Below are positions 60,301 to 64,000 of a stretch of DNA of 64,000 bases, one piece after another; the stretch's first letter is position 1, and every line of letters starts with the position of its first letter. The DNA comes from Gleditsia sinensis (lineage: Eukaryota > Streptophyta > Magnoliopsida > Fabales > Fabaceae). The position numbers and the translations under genes were made by a program. The stretch lies in contig CM073474.1 of assembly GCA_037074535.1 (NCBI GenBank), positions 14,134,501-14,198,500 on the forward strand, in the 5' to 3' direction. Below the pieces are notes generated by a model. The model saw only the letters and a program-made list of their open reading frames with translations. It did no database searches and was not told the DNA's origin.

Positions 60301-60929
60301 TTACAGATGAAGATCCAAATCTAACTTGCGCTTCCTGCGGTTGTCTGTCGTCCATTCTATTCGAGCCATAGTTGAATCAGGTACATGAACATATGCTTGT
60401 AAAGCATCAATCAACTCTTCAGCATTTGAAGCTGAGATGAGAATTCGTCGTGCTGAGTGTGGGATAAACTTTTGTTCCACAGCATGATCAAGAAATGGTT
60501 AACATTTAACAAACCTATCGGTTTGTGATGCATATTCAGTTGTGCCCAAGAGACTATTTGGAAAATCTCTTCTAAAGTACCAAAACCACCTGGTAAGGCA
60601 ATGAAGGCGTCAGTATTACTCATCATTCTAGCCATGCGTTCATGCATGGAAGCTACTCTATATTCTTCCCCAATTGTTTTTCCTATGATGCTGGATGCAG
60701 CTAAAGCTGTAGGAATAATACCTAGAACTTGACATCCTCCTACATGTACATCTGTAGCCACACACTCCATTAACCCACGGTTACCTCTACCATACACTAA
60801 ATGAATTCTTCTCCTAGCCAGCACCATACCCAGATTTTGTGCTGCTTTAACATACTCCCCATCTTTTCCAGGACTGGAACCACAAAAGACACAAATATTT
60901 TGAAACTGACGAAATGCGGTTCCCTCCAT
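60301..60929 (-). pseudogene. LOG-like cytokinin-activating enzyme, intronless, frameshifted
   Basis: On the minus strand an ATG at 60929 (an upstream in-frame ATG at 60962 adds 11 residues) opens a LOG frame: ICVFCGSSPGKDGEYVKAAQ, VHVGGCQVLGIIPTAL, MHERMARMMSN and the intact nucleotide-binding motif PGGFGTLEE, followed by IVSWAQLNMHHKPIGLLNV. The G-rich loop usually YGGG is YGRG here. Just after NVNHF, near 60498, 22 bases present in copy 1 are missing, between direct TTC repeats. This shifts the frame to a stop at 60411. The original frame can be followed to a TAA at 60301-60303. No introns are seen. It lies antisense within the chromovirus RT. The protein could still be made as a truncated form; activity is doubtful. 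Confidence 0.88.
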
Positions 60930-61150
60930 AATTTCTATCACCTTAACTTTGAGTATAGACAAAGATACTAATGTAAGTATTTATAGAACTCAGAGAATGG
61001 CATATTTATAATAGCTATGCGAATAGGCCGGGTATTATTAGAACAACTATGTGAGTGATTGGTGGATATCAGCTAAATTAAAGGTAAAAAAAAATTCAAA
61101 AATGACGGCAAGCATGTATATGTACAGTAGTTATGACTGTGACCCATATT
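60930..61150 (-). promoter_or_regulatory. Upstream region of LOG copy 2, with TATA-like box
   Basis: On the minus strand this region aligns with 12551-12768 before LOG copy 1: both contain ACTACTGTACATAT, GCCGTCATTTTTGAATTTTT, TTTAATTTAG, CACATAG and GAGTTCTATAAAT. The TATA-like box TATAAATA is at 60978-60985, about 50 bases before the ATG. The match fades beyond about 61150. Whether it drives transcription is unknown. Confidence 0.6.
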
Positions 61151-62646
61151 AAGCACATAAAGAGTATAAGATAAGATATCACCAGAAATCTATCTTTTTC
61201 TTGTTGTCTTTGACAAAGCATTGATGTCTCGATTCTTGTAGAAAAGTTGTAGGTGATAGCCGTCATTGTAAAAAAAAAGTGAAAATGCAAACCAATTAAT
61301 TGTTGAAGAGGAACAATCAAATGTTTTCTCAATATTTTTCCCAGTCGACTATCGGTATTATTAAGTCGACTGTCTATTTTGAGAAATTTTAATTTGGACT
61401 GGTTATTTTACAGTTGATTGATTATATCTATTTTGAAGCAATCAACTGCATCCTACCAGTTAACTACGTATTCTTTGATTTTCACAGACTTTTATAAGCT
61501 CAGAAATGTTTCTTTTTCCATGTGCTATCTTTCCATCGAATACCAACAGATTTAAAATAGATTTTGGCACATATATTCAAATCTTAGGGCCACCGATTTT
61601 AGCCAATATAGCAGCTAGATTTGTTTACAAATTTTCAAAAATTACGGCCACCGATTTTTAATTTTATTTCAATGCTTTGTTCAAATTTCTAACTTCCTAT
61701 TTTGGCACCATGTTCTATTAAGTATTCCACTTTTTCTGCTGCATTGTCCTACATTAATATTTGATATTAAATGCAAGATTCTTTTTCCATATTATAAGGA
61801 AGGTTAATTTCTTTTCGTTGAAACTTAGTTTTTATGGTGTACAATTGGTTAGTAGGTTAAAGTAATAAAAAGTTTGTAAGGATTGGACGGATGATGGCCT
61901 TATGGTGCCATGACGAATGTAATCAAGAGAATTAGTGGTGTTGAAGTTCTTGAGGAAGAAAAATATGAGAAGTAGGATTTAAATTAATCTTTGAACTCTT
62001 AATTTAAAAATATGGAGAATACTATGATAATCATATCCGAAAATAATGTAAGTGATTAAGATATTTGTGTTAAAGGTTTATATTATGCTAAATTGAGTCT
62101 AGTATCTAAGAAGTGAATTATGTTGAAATTGAGAATTCATGTAGGAGTAATTGTTAGGAAAAATCTTCTTGAAATAATTGGGTGAATTAAACGAGATTAA
62201 TATAAGTTAGAATGAGGTGCTTTTAGATATGATAGAGGAAAGGTTTGATATTTTTGATAATGAGTTTAACGGTGTTAATAAGATGGTATAAAATTACTGT
62301 GATGAGGTAAGTTAGAATTATTAGACATGTGTCAATGGTACATAAACGTTATAAAGGTTTGGTGGATTTATTGCTACATCTGTTTAACATGTTGATTAAA
62401 GAATTTCAGAATAAAAATAGATGAATGATGATGGATTAAGGTGATGATATTCATGGGATGACGTTGACATTTGAAAACCAAAAATGACTTGATAGAAAAC
62501 TAGAATAAGAAAAGATAGTTATCCAATATGAGTGTAAAGATATTTTGTTATGTGTATGTTTTCTAATAACGACTTATAGATATATGCATGCGAGCTTGAG
62601 GATATAAAGGAAGGAGATACTCAATAGTTTAAGAGTTCCTTATATG

Positions 62647-62696
<50 letters not shown>

Positions 62697-63199
62697 TACA
62701 ATATGTTGAATATTTTGCATCAAGTGAATTGATTAGAAAAAGAATACAAGCAACTCAATACTGGTCAAAAAGTCTATAAGTACCATGAATGTTGAGCACT
62801 AGAAATTATCAGTTGGTAACCACATATTTTTTAAGGACTCACCAATAGATGAGGTAATGAGATTTGGAAAGAAGGAAAGAAGAAAGTACCTATTAGATTT
62901 TTCTCATGTTATCAGATTTCAAGAAATTCAACTGAATATAAATTTGGCTTAATTATGAGGAAAAAAAATCAATGATTATTGTTGATTGATAAGTAAAGAA
63001 CTTATGGATGAAAGAAATCCCTATAGTTAAGTGTATATGACAAAACCACTCAAGTGAGGAAGCCACCTGAAAACTACAAGATGGCATACAGATGAGATAT
63101 CCTCAATTATTCAAGTAATAAGATCAGTAACTCCAAATTATGTCTTGTTTTTATTCTCTACATGTGGTAGGATGGACTGAAATTCGGGGACCGAATTTC
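61151..63199 (+). other. Non-coding interior of the second chromovirus
   Basis: No gene or domain recognised. CAGTCGACTAT and GTCGACTGTC near 61343-61371 and the similar AGTTGATTGA and CAATCAACTG pairs near 61413-61450 form short inverted motifs. The frame 61096-61332 on the minus strand has no domain. A (TA)n(CA)n microsatellite lies at 62644-62697. Confidence 0.5.
62644..62697. repeat. (TA)n(CA)n microsatellite
   Basis: A TA run of about 20 units passing into CA repeats. Confidence 0.9.
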
Positions 63200-63214
63200 T
63201 TAAAAGGGGAAGAA
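63200..63214 (+). other. Polypurine tract of the second chromovirus
   Basis: TTAAAAGGGGAAGAA directly precedes the TGTAACATCC start of the 3' LTR; before it stands GGGGACCGAATTTC. This arrangement is typical of chromovirus 3' ends. Confidence 0.88.
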
Positions 63215-64000
63215 TGTAACATCCCATAATTTTTATTTTTAAATAATATTATTTTGTTATAAAAACTATATTTTTATTTGTTTAAAAATGATTATGTTCT
63301 GCTAAAAAGAAGTCTATTTTTAATTAAAATAATTATTGTTTTGCTTGAAATAATTATATTGGCCTCTAATGAATTTTTATGGTATTTTTAGAAATATTCT
63401 TTCTTTTAATATAAATAAAGATATTTGTTTTGAAATTTGTTTTATTATGATTTTTATCAAGAAAAATCATGATTTAAGAGTTTAACTAAAGATTTATGAG
63501 AATGAAAATTTTTAGAAATTTTTGAGATATTTTATGATGAAAAATGGAATTTATATGAACTTTTATAAAAGAAAATCCTATTATTCAATTATTAAATAAT
63601 AATAATAATTATAAAAAAAAATAGAGAATAAGGAATCGGAGGCAAGGAAGCGAAGATAGAATTTCGGAAAAATTAAAATCGGATGAATAGTAAGTGAATA
63701 GTAACCTTCAACTTTTTCTTTCGATTTGGAGTGCCTGTTGGCTTCCAATCTCAAAACTGAAGGTGTTATTGGATTCAGGACGAAGAATACTATGGTTTTG
63801 ACTGATCATTTTTTCAAATCAGCCGTTGAATCACCGTAGATTTGAAGTAGAAAATATCAGAAAAAGGTAAATCTTGAAACTTTTATTTAGAGACCTTTAA
63901 TTGAAATTTTGACACCGTAGATGGATTCAGAAACTAGATAAACCTTAGGATAGGTATATTTTCAGCCATCTAATAGCCTTTTTGTTCGTCGTGAATAGTG
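63215..64000 (+). mobile_element. 3' LTR of the second chromovirus (cut by the window end)
   Basis: The first 786 bases of the LTR match 56501 onward. The right end, and the expected copy of the target duplication (AATAG stands before the 5' LTR at 56496-56500), are outside the window. Confidence 0.92.

Larger units (their letters stand above)
59023..63214 (+). mobile_element. Internal region of the second chromovirus, heavily degraded
   Basis: Between the primer-binding site and the polypurine tract only part of the RT is recognisable (about 59690-60295). gag, protease, RNase H and integrase are not seen. An antisense LOG-like segment occupies 60301 to about 61150. The stretch from 61150 to 63199 has no domain. 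Including both LTRs the element runs from 56501 past the right edge of the window. Recombination and insertion have replaced most of the coding region. Confidence 0.75.

Noticed and set aside
61800..62700. Possible similarity of the chromovirus interior to the solo LTR at 9700-10100
   Set aside because: Only loose resemblance by eye (for example around TTATAGATATA and GACTTA), which AT-rich sequence can give by chance. It would need an alignment.

Overview
The window is nuclear DNA of a flowering plant, most likely a eudicot. It is very AT-rich. It contains spliced genes with GT-AG introns (one probably GC-AG), a receptor kinase and an ABI5-binding-protein homologue of plant type, LTR retrotransposons of plant lineages, hAT elements and a piece of plastid 16S rDNA. 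The species cannot be fixed from the sequence.

Layout. (1) 1-23.2 kb is a nest of mobile elements. A Tekay-like Ty3 chromovirus lies on the minus strand (1-4740, 3' LTR cut by the window edge). It abuts a degenerate Athila-like Ty3 element on the plus strand (4741-19407) that has lost its 5' LTR and most of its RT-RNaseH-integrase. Into the Athila-like element are inserted a 4-kb chromovirus solo LTR (TSD GTACA) and, further on, an Athila solo LTR in reverse orientation (TSD GGTAC). The second one splits an intronless LOG-like (cytokinin riboside monophosphate phosphoribohydrolase) sequence carried by the element. The Athila 3' LTR sits in a dead Ty1/copia element, which is itself broken by a 1.1-kb hAT element (TSD ATCAACAT). 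(2) 23.2-28.6 kb is AT-rich intergenic DNA with one hAT MITE. (3) 28.7-52.6 kb is the genic part: an RPK2-type LRR receptor kinase (plus, single exon), an AFP/NINJA-family repressor (minus, two exons, a run of G-boxes upstream) and a G3BP-like NTF2-RRM-RGG protein (minus, eight coding exons and a 5' UTR intron that holds the plastid fragment). Long AT-rich gaps with microsatellites separate them. (4) 52.6-64 kb is again repetitive: a probable copia 3' end on the minus strand, then a second chromovirus with a 2.5-kb 5' LTR containing a 45-bp minisatellite, a Met-tRNA-type primer-binding site, a degraded RT, a second intronless LOG-like copy in antisense orientation, a polypurine tract and the start of the 3' LTR, which runs off the window.

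The three intact genes are unrelated single-copy-type loci and there is no operon-like organisation. The most unusual feature is the pair of related intronless LOG-like copies. They share upstream sequence with a TATA-like box, and each lies inside a different LTR retrotransposon. Both are now broken (stop codons and an LTR insertion in one, a 22-bp frameshifting deletion in the other).
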